NCBI GenBank assembly: GCA_052400625.1
Contig: JBQTGH010000001.1
Source of the DNA: Thermophagus sp052400625
GTDB lineage: Bacteria > Bacteroidota > Bacteroidia > Bacteroidales > Marinilabiliaceae
Length of the DNA: 64,000 bases
Strand: one strand, 5' to 3'
The translations under genes were made by a program, and so were the position numbers. Below the pieces are notes generated by a model. That model saw nothing but the letters and a program-made list of their open reading frames with translations, was not told where the DNA came from and did not search any database. Below, piece by piece: positions 7,329-16,639 of this stretch (the first letter of the stretch is position 1; each line of letters opens with the position of its first letter).

Positions 7329-10300
7329 CTATTTTACAAGCTTTATAACAAACCCGTAGCTGTACGATTTTTCGGTCAGGCGGTATTGCTCATGCGTCCA
7401 GGCGCCCCAGCTGGTATCGCCTCCAACACCCATCTGCTTCAGGTCGATATCCACCGAGGTCAAATCCCGCGGTTTCACGTCGGTTGTATGGCGCTGGACA
7501 GGACGCTCTTCGCCTTTTTCCCACCGGCCGTCGGTACGTCGGGGCGACTCAAAATCTTCCATGATATTGTGATGGGCAGAGACCTCCAGCAATTGTTTGC
7601 CTTCGAATCTCAGTCCTTCGCCTGCAGAATTGGTTATCATAACCCATCTGACATCGGTTTTATTGCCATTCTCCTGCGGACGGATATATGGCCAATACTG
7701 ATCTGCTACGCTCCCGCTATACAAATCCACAAAGGCACTGGTCTTGCGGTCTTGATACGATTCATGGGGACCGCGACCGTACCACGTCATTTGGTCATAT
7801 TCCCGTGGCATATGTAAGGTCATTCCCATTCTTGGGATTTCCGGTAATTCATCTGATACCATGGCAAAGTGATTATCCACTTCTACCTCAGCATTCCCCT
7901 TGACCAAATAGGTGCTTGTATAGTTTGCTATTTTTTGACCATTTTCGCTGTTTAGCAGATCATATTCGAATTTGACTTCCAGTTGTCCCACGCCTCTTTC
8001 CTCTACAGCGGATTTTGTTACTTTGCGGTTTTCCCCTGCCTTACGCCACATGCGACTGCGAATGGGCATGTTGTTCCCAAAATCATTATCGGTGGGCGCA
8101 CGCCAGAAGTCCGGTTCCGGTCCTTTCAATAACAGCTCCTTATCGGCCGACTTAAAGCTGGTCAGTACACCTTGCGACAGGTCGAATGATACTGTAAAAT
8201 CTTCGCCTGTGATGGTCAACTGATTACCTTGTTGTTCATACTTTAACGCCGCATAATCCTGTTGCTTATTCCCGGGAACATATAACGGCAATTGGAATTG
8301 CTCCGAAGCCAATACGGTTCCCGCCGGAACCAATCCATCTTCTTCTTTCAGTTTTGCCCTTACGGTGAGGAAATATTCAACACCTGGTTGGGGAGTAAAG
8401 TCCATATCTACCTTTACCCTTGTTTTTTCGTCGGGTAAAAGTGAAATCCCTTCTAATTTGCCGGACTTTACCAACTTCCCTTCGCCTTTTATCTCCCACT
8501 CAAAGGCAAATCGATCGGTACTGATAAAGGCATATTTGTTCTCTATAGAGATTGTACCCCTTTTTAGGTCTACCGGACGGAACTTTATGTATTGATACAC
8601 TTTCTTTACTTCCTGCAAGGCGGGATGCGGAACCCGGTCGGGATTCACAACGCCGTTTATACAGAAGTTCCCATCCGACGGAACTGTATCAGGACCAAAG
8701 TCGCCGCCATAGGCCCAAAATTGCTCACCCTGTTCATTTTCGGTTAGTAACCCCTGGTCTACCCAGTCCCAGATGAATCCCCCCTGCATCATCTCATACG
8801 ACTCGATTACATCCCAGTAATCCTGCAAATTACCTACACTGTTCCCCATGGCATGTGCGTATTCACATTGTATCAACGGTTTGCTGCCGTCTTCCTTCGC
8901 ATATTTTATCATCCGCTCTATCTTGGCATACATCGGACAGAATATATCTGTGTTTCGGCCGCCATGAGCTTGCTCATATTGCACCGGACGTGTCGTGTCC
9001 TGAGACTTTAAATAGTCATACGTCGCATCAAAGTTTACACCGTTTCCGGCTTCATTACCCAATGACCAAATGATGATTGAGGGTTGATTCTTGTCACGCT
9101 CGTACATATTGCGCGTACGATAAAGATGGGAGGCCATCCAAGCTGTATCTTTAGCCAGCGATTCTTTGCTGTGTACCAAACCATGTGATTCAATGTTTGC
9201 TTCATCAATCAGGTACAAGCCGTAACGGTTGCACAACTCATACCAACGTTCCGGTTGGGGATAATGAGACGTCCGTACAGCATTAATATTATGCATCTTC
9301 ATTGTGCGAATATCTTTCAACATCGTTTCTTCATCCACCACATGCCCATTGATATGGTGATGTTCATGAAGGTTGACACCCTTTAGGTAAACATATTGTC
9401 CATTTACCAATAAGGTGTTCCCTTTGATCTCGACTCGTCTAAAACCAATATCTTGGCGAATCACCTCCAACACTTCTCCACTCTTATTCTTCAATCTCAT
9501 CACAAGATGGTATAAATTTGGGGTCTCAGCAGACCACTTTTTTACATTTTTAAAGGATGCACTGAATTCTGCTTCAACGTCGGCTACTTCAGAGACAAAT
9601 TGTTCGACCACATCCTCCCCGTCGTACAAAGTAGCCTCCAGTGTTACCGGAGAATCGGTTGATACATTTACCAATTTGGTTTCCAAAGCAAACAACCCTG
9701 TGCTATAATCATCGCCTAGATTGGCAACAACTTTAAAATCACGAATATGCTGCCTTTCCCGTGCCATTAAAAAAACATCCCGGGTGATTCCCCCAAGACG
9801 CCAGAAGTCCTGATCTTCCAGATAACTTCCATCGCTCCATTTATATACTTCTACCGCCAATGTATTTTCACCAGATTTCAAATAGGGGGTAATATTGAAT
9901 TCTGCGGGTGTTTTACTATCTTCACTATATCCCACTTGCATTTCATTGACCCAAACATACATAGCTGAACTTACCGCACCGAAATGCAGAAATATCTCTT
10001 TGCCTTCCCAACTCTTAGGAACTGTAAACGTCCGCTTGTAAGATCCTACCGGGTTGTAATGATCCTGTATCGTTGGCGGCGTCTTGGCATGTGGATATTG
10101 CACATTGGTATAGATAGGATAGGTATAACCTTCTAGCTCAAAATTAGAGGGTACTTTTATCGTCCCCCAATCCCGGGTATCATAATCATCTTTAAAAAAC
10201 CAAACCGGTCGTACCGAAGGATTTTCCGACATACAAAACAACCATTCGCCGTTTAGATTTTGCAACAGCGAAGAGCTCCATTTATCATCTTTGGCAGCCT

Positions 10301-10499
10301 CAGACTCATTGGCATAGGGGACATACCATGCTCGGGGAGCTTCCTTATTAATCTGGTTAACCGCCGGGTTCTCCCAATCGGGCGGAGATTTCTCCTCATA
10401 AGGAACATTACTGTAATCGTTGTATCGGGTACATGAGAAAAAAGACAAACTCATCGCCAGAAATAGAAAACTGTTTTTCATTGCTTTATACTTTTTCAT
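7329..10499 (-). CDS. GH2 beta-galactosidase, LacZ-like lipoprotein
   Basis: A 1056-residue glycoside hydrolase family 2 protein of the long LacZ type, cleaving terminal beta-galactose (or a related beta-hexose). A lipoprotein signal precedes Cys23 (SLSFFSC). Then come the jelly-roll sugar-binding domain (about 90-245), an Ig-like domain, the TIM barrel (about 360-660), and the beta-sandwich plus Bgal_small_N domain (about 760-1050). Catalytic residues are clear: acid/base Glu483 in SLGNEAGNG and nucleophile Glu546 in IQCEYAHAMGNS, with the LacZ motifs NLHEHHH, AVRTSHYPQ and DEANIESHG. It is the last gene of the seven-gene PUL 1 operon, ending 70 bases from a terminator. A second ATG seven codons in would give a tighter signal peptide. 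Its likely role is removing galactose from imported oligosaccharides in the periplasm. Confidence 0.92.
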   Translation of the reverse strand: MKKYKAMKNSFLFLAMSLSFFSCTRYNDYSNVPYEEKSPPDWENPAVNQINKEAPRAWYVPYANESEAAKDDKWSSSLLQNLNGEWLFCMSENPSVRPVWFFKDDYDTRDWGTIKVPSNFELEGYTYPIYTNVQYPHAKTPPTIQDHYNPVGSYKRTFTVPKSWEGKEIFLHFGAVSSAMYVWVNEMQVGYSEDSKTPAEFNITPYLKSGENTLAVEVYKWSDGSYLEDQDFWRLGGITRDVFLMARERQHIRDFKVVANLGDDYSTGLFALETKLVNVSTDSPVTLEATLYDGEDVVEQFVSEVADVEAEFSASFKNVKKWSAETPNLYHLVMRLKNKSGEVLEVIRQDIGFRRVEIKGNTLLVNGQYVYLKGVNLHEHHHINGHVVDEETMLKDIRTMKMHNINAVRTSHYPQPERWYELCNRYGLYLIDEANIESHGLVHSKESLAKDTAWMASHLYRTRNMYERDKNQPSIIIWSLGNEAGNGVNFDATYDYLKSQDTTRPVQYEQAHGGRNTDIFCPMYAKIERMIKYAKEDGSKPLIQCEYAHAMGNSVGNLQDYWDVIESYEMMQGGFIWDWVDQGLLTENEQGEQFWAYGGDFGPDTVPSDGNFCINGVVNPDRVPHPALQEVKKVYQYIKFRPVDLKRGTISIENKYAFISTDRFAFEWEIKGEGKLVKSGKLEGISLLPDEKTRVKVDMDFTPQPGVEYFLTVRAKLKEEDGLVPAGTVLASEQFQLPLYVPGNKQQDYAALKYEQQGNQLTITGEDFTVSFDLSQGVLTSFKSADKELLLKGPEPDFWRAPTDNDFGNNMPIRSRMWRKAGENRKVTKSAVEERGVGQLEVKFEYDLLNSENGQKIANYTSTYLVKGNAEVEVDNHFAMVSDELPEIPRMGMTLHMPREYDQMTWYGRGPHESYQDRKTSAFVDLYSGSVADQYWPYIRPQENGNKTDVRWVMITNSAGEGLRFEGKQLLEVSAHHNIMEDFESPRRTDGRWEKGEERPVQRHTTDVKPRDLTSVDIDLKQMGVGGDTSWGAWTHEQYRLTEKSYSYGFVIKLVK

Positions 10500-10602
10500 A
10501 TTTTAGTGGAAAACAAATTTATTTGATCTTCAAATAAAAACAAATAATTATTAAATATCTCGTGGAGAATAAAAAATCAACATTCACAACCTTTTCCGAT
10601 AA

Positions 10603-12243
10603 TTATTTCATCTCCCCCACTAAGGTCACTACTGACCTCCCGCCAATAACAATCTCATCGGCGGGCATCTCGCCCTTTTCCAGGTCATCACTGGCAGAAG
10701 TGGTATAAGAATCAAATGTGTTTCCGACGATGGAAAATGAATCTCCCAGACTACCGATGGTCAACCTCTTGTCACTATCGGAATAATTCACAAAAACCAG
10801 TACCAGTTTATTTTCTTCCGTATCTTTAAAGGCAGAAAACATCACATTGGTGGCCATATACTCCTCAGATTTGGGGATAGAAAATCCCGATTTTACCCGC
10901 ACCATACCCGGACGAACAAACCTGGAATAGTTTCCAAGAGCCCACAATAATTTGGATTCTCGGTAATATCCATCGGATTTGAGGGCTTCCGAGTCGGGAT
11001 GAGAGGGACCGTTTATACCTCCGTTACCGTTATCCAGATAGATCAGTCCGTCCTTGTAATCATATTGTGACAGGGCAGTCCACCAACTCCAGGAACTGGC
11101 ATAGGCCAGAGTAATATCGAAATGGATAACCCGCGCAACATACAGAGCAGTAGCAATACTTAAATCTCGAGACCAGCCTCCCCCTATATCATCGCTATAT
11201 TCAAGGATACAAAATTCACTTTGCCAAAATCCCGGAGAAAAGCCATATCCACCCAATTTACTTCCTAGATTGTTTCTTACGTCCACCAGAGTGGTAAGGT
11301 TCGCCGTGGTCCAGTAGCTATGTCCCAAAACAACATCCTTAACATTAAGCAAATCACCAATGTAATAAGATGAAGAAGGATTAAAGAAGGCATCTATCTG
11401 GTTGCCGCGCTCTTCCTTTCCATTGGCTTGGTAAAGATACTGTAACTCGCCGGCTTCGGGCACAACGACCTGCGTCTGAAGATTCCTTCCCTGTAAATCG
11501 GTTGATAACGTTCGGACCAAAGTGGCAATATCCTGGTTGGTGGCAGGCGACCCCTCCTGGCCTGAAGATTCCCAATCCCACTGCGGCTCATTTACCGGGC
11601 TTAAAAAGTCAAAACCCATTCCTTCATCTTCAAAATGTTCACACACAGCAGCCAGAAACTCTGAAAAATCGGACATTCGACCACTTGCCAAGTTGATATT
11701 ATTCCCCCCGGGTGAATATGCTTTTCCATTTTTAGTGAAATAAACCGGCGGGCTATTAACAAAAGCCAGAAAGGATTCGACGCCCCGTTCTTTGGCAGCA
11801 TTAAGGAACCACTGCTGCCCAGACTGTTTGGTCCAATCATAAGTTCCATCTTCATTCAGGAAACATTCTGCTCTGCGCCAGGAATTATCTATGTTGCTTT
11901 CATTTCCTTGTTCTGCACTACCGGCACCTATGTTAAACCGCCACAATGAAAGACCAATTCCTTTTGGATTTCCTTCCTCATCCGTTTCCTGACTAAACAG
12001 AAGGTCGGCTATGGCTTCTCTTTTCTCCAGTGGCCAATTCTCGCCCACAAACTGCACCCGCCAGCAATCGGATGCCCCAAAACCCTCCATCTCCTGATAA
12101 GTCACGGTAGGATCAATATAAATTAATTCACCCTGTGAACCGGTACCATTATTATTCTCAGGCTCATCATTGCCATCCTTGCATCCTGACAAATAAAAAA
12201 ATGCTATTACTGTCGGAAAAATATACTTTAAATAGTTTATCAT
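10603..12243 (-). CDS. GH30 glycoside hydrolase lipoprotein (first of two)
   Basis: A 546-residue clan GH-A retaining hydrolase of family GH30. The lipobox is FFYLSGC (Cys21), followed by a 15-residue polar linker typical of surface-exported lipoproteins, then the (beta/alpha)8 barrel starting at EMEGFGASDCW and a C-terminal beta-sandwich (about 440-546). Acid/base Glu219 sits in SPVNEPQWDW and nucleophile Glu343 in QSEFCILE. It is clearly paralogous to the GH30 at 21350-22945: both share GFGASD/SFGASD-W, IGLS-WRF, GQQWFL, LLWALGNYSRFVRPGMVRV. GH30 covers endo-beta-1,6-galactanases, beta-1,6-glucanases, xylanases and beta-fucosidases; I cannot assign the subfamily. With the two GH2 enzymes beside it, a beta-1,6-galactan target is my preferred guess. 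Confidence 0.88.
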   Translation of the reverse strand: MINYLKYIFPTVIAFFYLSGCKDGNDEPENNNGTGSQGELIYIDPTVTYQEMEGFGASDCWRVQFVGENWPLEKREAIADLLFSQETDEEGNPKGIGLSLWRFNIGAGSAEQGNESNIDNSWRRAECFLNEDGTYDWTKQSGQQWFLNAAKERGVESFLAFVNSPPVYFTKNGKAYSPGGNNINLASGRMSDFSEFLAAVCEHFEDEGMGFDFLSPVNEPQWDWESSGQEGSPATNQDIATLVRTLSTDLQGRNLQTQVVVPEAGELQYLYQANGKEERGNQIDAFFNPSSSYYIGDLLNVKDVVLGHSYWTTANLTTLVDVRNNLGSKLGGYGFSPGFWQSEFCILEYSDDIGGGWSRDLSIATALYVARVIHFDITLAYASSWSWWTALSQYDYKDGLIYLDNGNGGINGPSHPDSEALKSDGYYRESKLLWALGNYSRFVRPGMVRVKSGFSIPKSEEYMATNVMFSAFKDTEENKLVLVFVNYSDSDKRLTIGSLGDSFSIVGNTFDSYTTSASDDLEKGEMPADEIVIGGRSVVTLVGEMK

Positions 12244-12340
12244 AACTTTCTAATTTCAGAATAAAATTCACCAATGAGAATTCGTTATTAACGGAATAAC
12301 AAAACCATATTATGGACTCTCCACATATTTTAATGTTGTT

Positions 12341-14752
12341 TTATTCCACCTCAAATGTGACAATGTCCTTTTCCAGCCAAGGGGAAGAAAAAGAGAGTTC
12401 AACATTACCTTTTCCTTCGGTTTTTATGTAGGCAATCATTCGTCCCTGGTAAACACGTTGTTTATTGTCATTGTAATTACCCATATCGGAAGTGTTGCTT
12501 GCCTCAAGCCCCAAAAGCTTCGCCGGCCCATGAACCATGCAGGTTACTTCATTATCCGACAGAAAAACATATCGTCCTTTTTCATCTATAATGCGGATTT
12601 CTATTTGTACAACATCCCCCGCCTTAACTGCCGAATTATCATTCCAACGATGAGCTTCAATTGCGAAAGGACGGCCTGATGTCTCTATCCGGTCCAATGC
12701 CACTAAACGCTGCTCATTAAAACCCCGCGCTTCAAGTATACCGGGATGATAAACCACATCCCAGATGATAACGCCGGTTTCTTCATTTCGACTTTTTTCT
12801 GAGCCTATTAATTCGCTGTTAAGGTATAATTGAGCTGCCTCACAATTGGTATAGGCAATAACCCTTACAGAGTCACCTTCCTGGAAATTCCACACTTTGG
12901 GAGCATCGATGAGCGATCTCCGACCTTTGGATACGGGATAGGTTCCCACATAAATCATCGGTTCATCACTCCACAAACTTTTCCTGAAAAATCCCCGGGG
13001 TTTTATAAATCCTGCCATATCCAACAATCCGGAATTGGAACCTCGTGAGGGCCACCGCCCTGCCTCTCCCAAATAATTAATCCCGGTCCATAGAAATTGC
13101 CCAAAGATGTATTCATTGTCGGTAACGGCTTTCCATGCTTTATAAGAATGTCCATTTTCACTGCCATAAAATATCCGGTAAGGATAAGTCTTATGGTCTT
13201 GTGCATACCTACGTTCGGTATAATTGTAGCCTACTACATCCAGTGCCCCCGGATATTCTGTTTCATTAGACATAACAGCGCCGGCCAAAGCTGCCGTAAC
13301 AGGTCTGGAAGCATCAAACTCTCTGACAACAGCCGCCAAACGCTTAGCGATGCCCCCCAGACGTTCGGCTGAGGGTTGACTAGGTTGATAACCTTTGGTA
13401 TGTTGCTGTTGAATGCCTTCTTTATCCAGTATGGGATGGGAATAGGGATCATTGGGATAATCTACTTCGTTGCCGATACTCCACATAAATACCGAAGGAT
13501 GGTTACGGTCTCGCAATACCATATCTCTCAAATCAATTTCTCCCCACTCTTCAAAAAACTCATAAGCACCCTGGAAAGCCGGTGTACCAACATTCCACCC
13601 TTCGACCCACTTCTTTTTGGGGAACTCCCACTCATCAAAAGCTTCATTCAAGACCAAAAATCCCAATTCATCGCAAAGGTCATACAAAACCGATGCCTGC
13701 GGATTGTGGCTGGTACGAATAGCATTCACGCCCAACGATTTCAAGGTTATTAGCCGCCGTTTCCAAACCTCTTTGGGTACGGCACTTCCAAGCGTCCCGG
13801 CATCATGGTGCAGACACACTCCCTTTACTTTAAAATTTTTTCCATTCAGTGAAAAACCCTTATCAGGATCAAAGCCGAGTGTTCGGATGCCTAATCGTGT
13901 AGTTGTTTGGTCAAGGAACTGACCATCATCCAATATACTTGTTTTCAAATCATAAAGATAGGGTTTTTCCAACGACCACAATTGCGGTTTGACTAACCTT
14001 AATTTTTGTCGCACCAAATTGGAATCACCGGGCACGGCCTTTATCATTGATGAAGTAGAAGCGACTAAACGACCTTCTTTATCAAAAATATCCTGCTTAA
14101 CCGTTAAATTTTTCTCTTGCAGAGAGGTATTATGCACACGCGTTTCAACTTCCACGACCGCCCTGTTTTTATTTTTCATTTGGGTATAATAGTAGACACC
14201 CCATTGGGCAATATGAACAGGATTGGCATATATCAAATAAACATCCCGGTAAATACCGGAACCAGTATACCATCGTGAATCAATAAATTTTGAATGGTCG
14301 ACCTTAACCGCAATAACATTTTCTTCACCAAAATCAATCCAGGGGGTGATGTCATACATGTATGAGATATACCCATTAGGACGCATCCCTACGAAATGTC
14401 CATTAATAAAGACAGAACCATTACGATAGATACCTTCAAAGTAAACATACACCTTTTGGCCTTTTTTGTGTTTCGGAATATTAATATGTTTCCGATACCA
14501 ACCGATACCTCCGGGCAAATATCCTGTGGCACTTGCCAGAGTAGGACTGTAGGGCTCTTCAATACTCCAGTCATGCGGCAGATCTACCCTTTGCCAGTTG
14601 GCATCATCAAAATCCTTTAGCGAAGCCTCCTGCAAGTCCTCTTTACTAAAAAACCAGTGGGCATTGATCTTTTCCGGTTCACCAAAAGAGACCTGAGCAC
14701 CAAGCAGGGAGACATCTATCACCAATATCAAAAAAAACAAAAATAATTTCAT
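12341..14752 (-). CDS. GH2 beta-galactosidase/beta-glucuronidase-type hydrolase
   Basis: A secreted GH2 enzyme of 803 residues from the ATG at 14752; the frame is open three codons further to a TTG. The signal peptide is MKLFLFFLILVIDVSLLGAQ. Domain order: sugar-binding jelly roll (about 25-175, with DLPHDWSIEEPY and GIGWYRK), Ig-like domain (about 180-285), TIM barrel (about 290-600), then a DUF4982-like and a further Ig-like domain (about 610-803). Acid/base is Glu429 (MWSIGNEVDYP) and nucleophile Glu532 (FYGSENGHSY). This shorter DUF4982-containing architecture is common in Bacteroidota PULs and includes beta-galactosidases and beta-glucuronidases. It lies 97 bases before a GH30 gene and is separated from susD by a hairpin spacer. 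A decayed copy of part of this gene family lies at 56133-56238. Confidence 0.9.
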   Translation of the reverse strand: MKLFLFFLILVIDVSLLGAQVSFGEPEKINAHWFFSKEDLQEASLKDFDDANWQRVDLPHDWSIEEPYSPTLASATGYLPGGIGWYRKHINIPKHKKGQKVYVYFEGIYRNGSVFINGHFVGMRPNGYISYMYDITPWIDFGEENVIAVKVDHSKFIDSRWYTGSGIYRDVYLIYANPVHIAQWGVYYYTQMKNKNRAVVEVETRVHNTSLQEKNLTVKQDIFDKEGRLVASTSSMIKAVPGDSNLVRQKLRLVKPQLWSLEKPYLYDLKTSILDDGQFLDQTTTRLGIRTLGFDPDKGFSLNGKNFKVKGVCLHHDAGTLGSAVPKEVWKRRLITLKSLGVNAIRTSHNPQASVLYDLCDELGFLVLNEAFDEWEFPKKKWVEGWNVGTPAFQGAYEFFEEWGEIDLRDMVLRDRNHPSVFMWSIGNEVDYPNDPYSHPILDKEGIQQQHTKGYQPSQPSAERLGGIAKRLAAVVREFDASRPVTAALAGAVMSNETEYPGALDVVGYNYTERRYAQDHKTYPYRIFYGSENGHSYKAWKAVTDNEYIFGQFLWTGINYLGEAGRWPSRGSNSGLLDMAGFIKPRGFFRKSLWSDEPMIYVGTYPVSKGRRSLIDAPKVWNFQEGDSVRVIAYTNCEAAQLYLNSELIGSEKSRNEETGVIIWDVVYHPGILEARGFNEQRLVALDRIETSGRPFAIEAHRWNDNSAVKAGDVVQIEIRIIDEKGRYVFLSDNEVTCMVHGPAKLLGLEASNTSDMGNYNDNKQRVYQGRMIAYIKTEGKGNVELSFSSPWLEKDIVTFEVE

Positions 14753-14786
14753 AACAAACAATATATGTACTTATTTAGAAACAAAA

Positions 14787-14826
14787 TACCCCGGACAACC
14801 TGTGAATGCACAAAATATCCGGGGTA
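14787..14826 (-). terminator. Intra-operon hairpin after susD (attenuator candidate)
   Basis: Nine-base perfect inverted repeat TACCCCGGA ... TCCGGGGTA with a loop of about 22 bases. On the transcribed strand it is followed by TTTTGTTT. It sits in the 211-base gap between susD and the GH2 gene, where a partial terminator or 3'-end stabiliser would keep susC/susD mRNA more abundant than the enzyme mRNA. Confidence 0.6.
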
Positions 14827-14972
14827 TGAAATTACATTTAAATCAGAAATTTCGGAAGAAATAAAGAAAAACTAATTTTCCACAATGTTATTTGAACTCA
14901 AACTCAAAAACCAAGAAACATAACATCCTTTAAACAATTTCATTCCCTCCAATCATATATTTTCATAAAATA

Positions 14973-16586
14973 TCAATACCCCGGATTTTGAGACATCACA
15001 CCGTTACTTCTGTCAATTTCCGACTGAGGAATAGGCCACAGTTCATGTTGACCTTCCTTAAACCGAATCCCTTTGTCTTGTGGCTCTTCAGGGTGAATGG
15101 TTTCATAAGGGTCAGTACTTTCATAAAGGTTATACTGAACAAAATAACCATTTGGCCCCATAGCTTCGGCGATACGAGGTTTTCCTGAAACAGGGTCGAT
15201 TTGGCGGCGAAGATCATAGAGACGTAACCCTTCGGAAGCCAATTCCAGTCGACGTTCTTTCCAGATGGCATACAATAGATCATTACCTGTTAAATCATCT
15301 TTATCACCCAGTCCCACTCTTGTCCGAATGGTTTTGATATCCTCTTTAGCCTGCCCTTCGTTCCCGAGATAATAGGCAGCCTCAGCTCTTGTCAAATACA
15401 TTTCTCCCAGTCGTAGAAGAATCATAGGCAATGGGATGTGTCTATCTTTAGTTGTCAGTTGGCGGCGCATGCTAATAGGCACGTAATATTTGCGCCATAC
15501 CCGTCCCGATTTATTAATATCTACATTAAACTGATAATTGGGATTCTCATCTTCATCACCATAAACCGGATCACCAACAGTAATAATGGTGCTTTTCCGT
15601 CGAATTTCATCTCCTTCAGAGAGAAAAGCCTGTTCAAGATGTGAAGAAGGAACACACCAACCCCATCCGTCCATGATTTTATCCTCTTCACCTTCGGGCC
15701 AAATTTCACCGCGAGCACACATCACCACCGAAAAACGGTTTCCAACATTGTAGTTTTGTTCGCTGCTGGCATTAATCTCAAAAATAGATTCTACCCCGTG
15801 GTGATTATATACGCTCCAGATATCCACAAAGTTGGGCTCCAAAGAAAATGTTCCCTGACGAATCACTGTATCAGCGTAAGCATAAGCATTGTCATAATCT
15901 GCCATAAAAAGATAAGTTCTGGCTAACAAAGCTTTACAAGCCCAACTGGTTACACGTCCAAGATCTTCTTCATCATATCCTTCAGGCAATACAGAAGCTG
16001 CTTCTTTCAGGTCTTTAATTATCTGTTTATAAACATCTTCTTGAGAGGCTCTTCCCTTATTTAATCCGGAAGTTCCTTCCGGTTCGGTGATCAATACCAC
16101 ATCTCCAAAATTTTGAACCAATTCCCAATAGCTGAAAGCCCTGAAAAATTTGGCCTCTCCAACCAATCTTTCCTTCAATTCTTCACTAATGGAAGCATTA
16201 GGAATTTCACTAATTGCGATATTACAAGCTCCAATATTCAAATATTTGTAGGTATAAAAATTATTAATTGATCCTGGCGCATTAGATGCTTCCACAAAAT
16301 AGTGGGCCAAGGCATAATGATCACTAGGATCCTGCTGTAGGTTACCCATCCAACCATCGTCAGTAGACATAATATTGGTAAGACGGATAATTTGCTGCCA
16401 CCAGTCATCCCAATTGGCAAAGGATTTATAGAGACCGTTAACAAAAGCTTCGGCTTCCGACTCATTGGCAAAATAATTATCCAGGTTTTGTGATCCTCTT
16501 TCTTCAATGTCAATGAAGTCTTCACAGGCAGAGAGGCCACCTAAAAGAACCACTGCCAGTAACATATATAATATTTTAATCTTCAT
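14973..16586 (-). CDS. susD: SusD/RagB family glycan-binding lipoprotein (PUL 1)
   Basis: A 537-residue outer-surface lipoprotein that forms the lid of the SusC transporter and binds the incoming oligosaccharide. The lipobox is GGLSAC (Cys21) followed by the acidic EDFIDIEE, which fits surface export. The TPR-like SusD core is seen in SEAEAFVNGLYKSF, AKFFRAFSYWELV, ALLARTYLFMADYDNAYAYAD, and the C-terminal signature YLTRAEAAYYLGN ... IWKERRLELASEGLRLYDLRR, ending in WPIPQSEID. It lies 53 bases after its SusC partner. The symbol is given in the family sense; the ligand is not starch by any evidence here. Confidence 0.95.
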   Translation of the reverse strand: MKIKILYMLLAVVLLGGLSACEDFIDIEERGSQNLDNYFANESEAEAFVNGLYKSFANWDDWWQQIIRLTNIMSTDDGWMGNLQQDPSDHYALAHYFVEASNAPGSINNFYTYKYLNIGACNIAISEIPNASISEELKERLVGEAKFFRAFSYWELVQNFGDVVLITEPEGTSGLNKGRASQEDVYKQIIKDLKEAASVLPEGYDEEDLGRVTSWACKALLARTYLFMADYDNAYAYADTVIRQGTFSLEPNFVDIWSVYNHHGVESIFEINASSEQNYNVGNRFSVVMCARGEIWPEGEEDKIMDGWGWCVPSSHLEQAFLSEGDEIRRKSTIITVGDPVYGDEDENPNYQFNVDINKSGRVWRKYYVPISMRRQLTTKDRHIPLPMILLRLGEMYLTRAEAAYYLGNEGQAKEDIKTIRTRVGLGDKDDLTGNDLLYAIWKERRLELASEGLRLYDLRRQIDPVSGKPRIAEAMGPNGYFVQYNLYESTDPYETIHPEEPQDKGIRFKEGQHELWPIPQSEIDRSNGVMSQNPGY

Positions 16587-16639
16587 AATTATTGTTTTTG
16601 TACCGTTACATTATAATCTGACTATCATTCACAATCTCG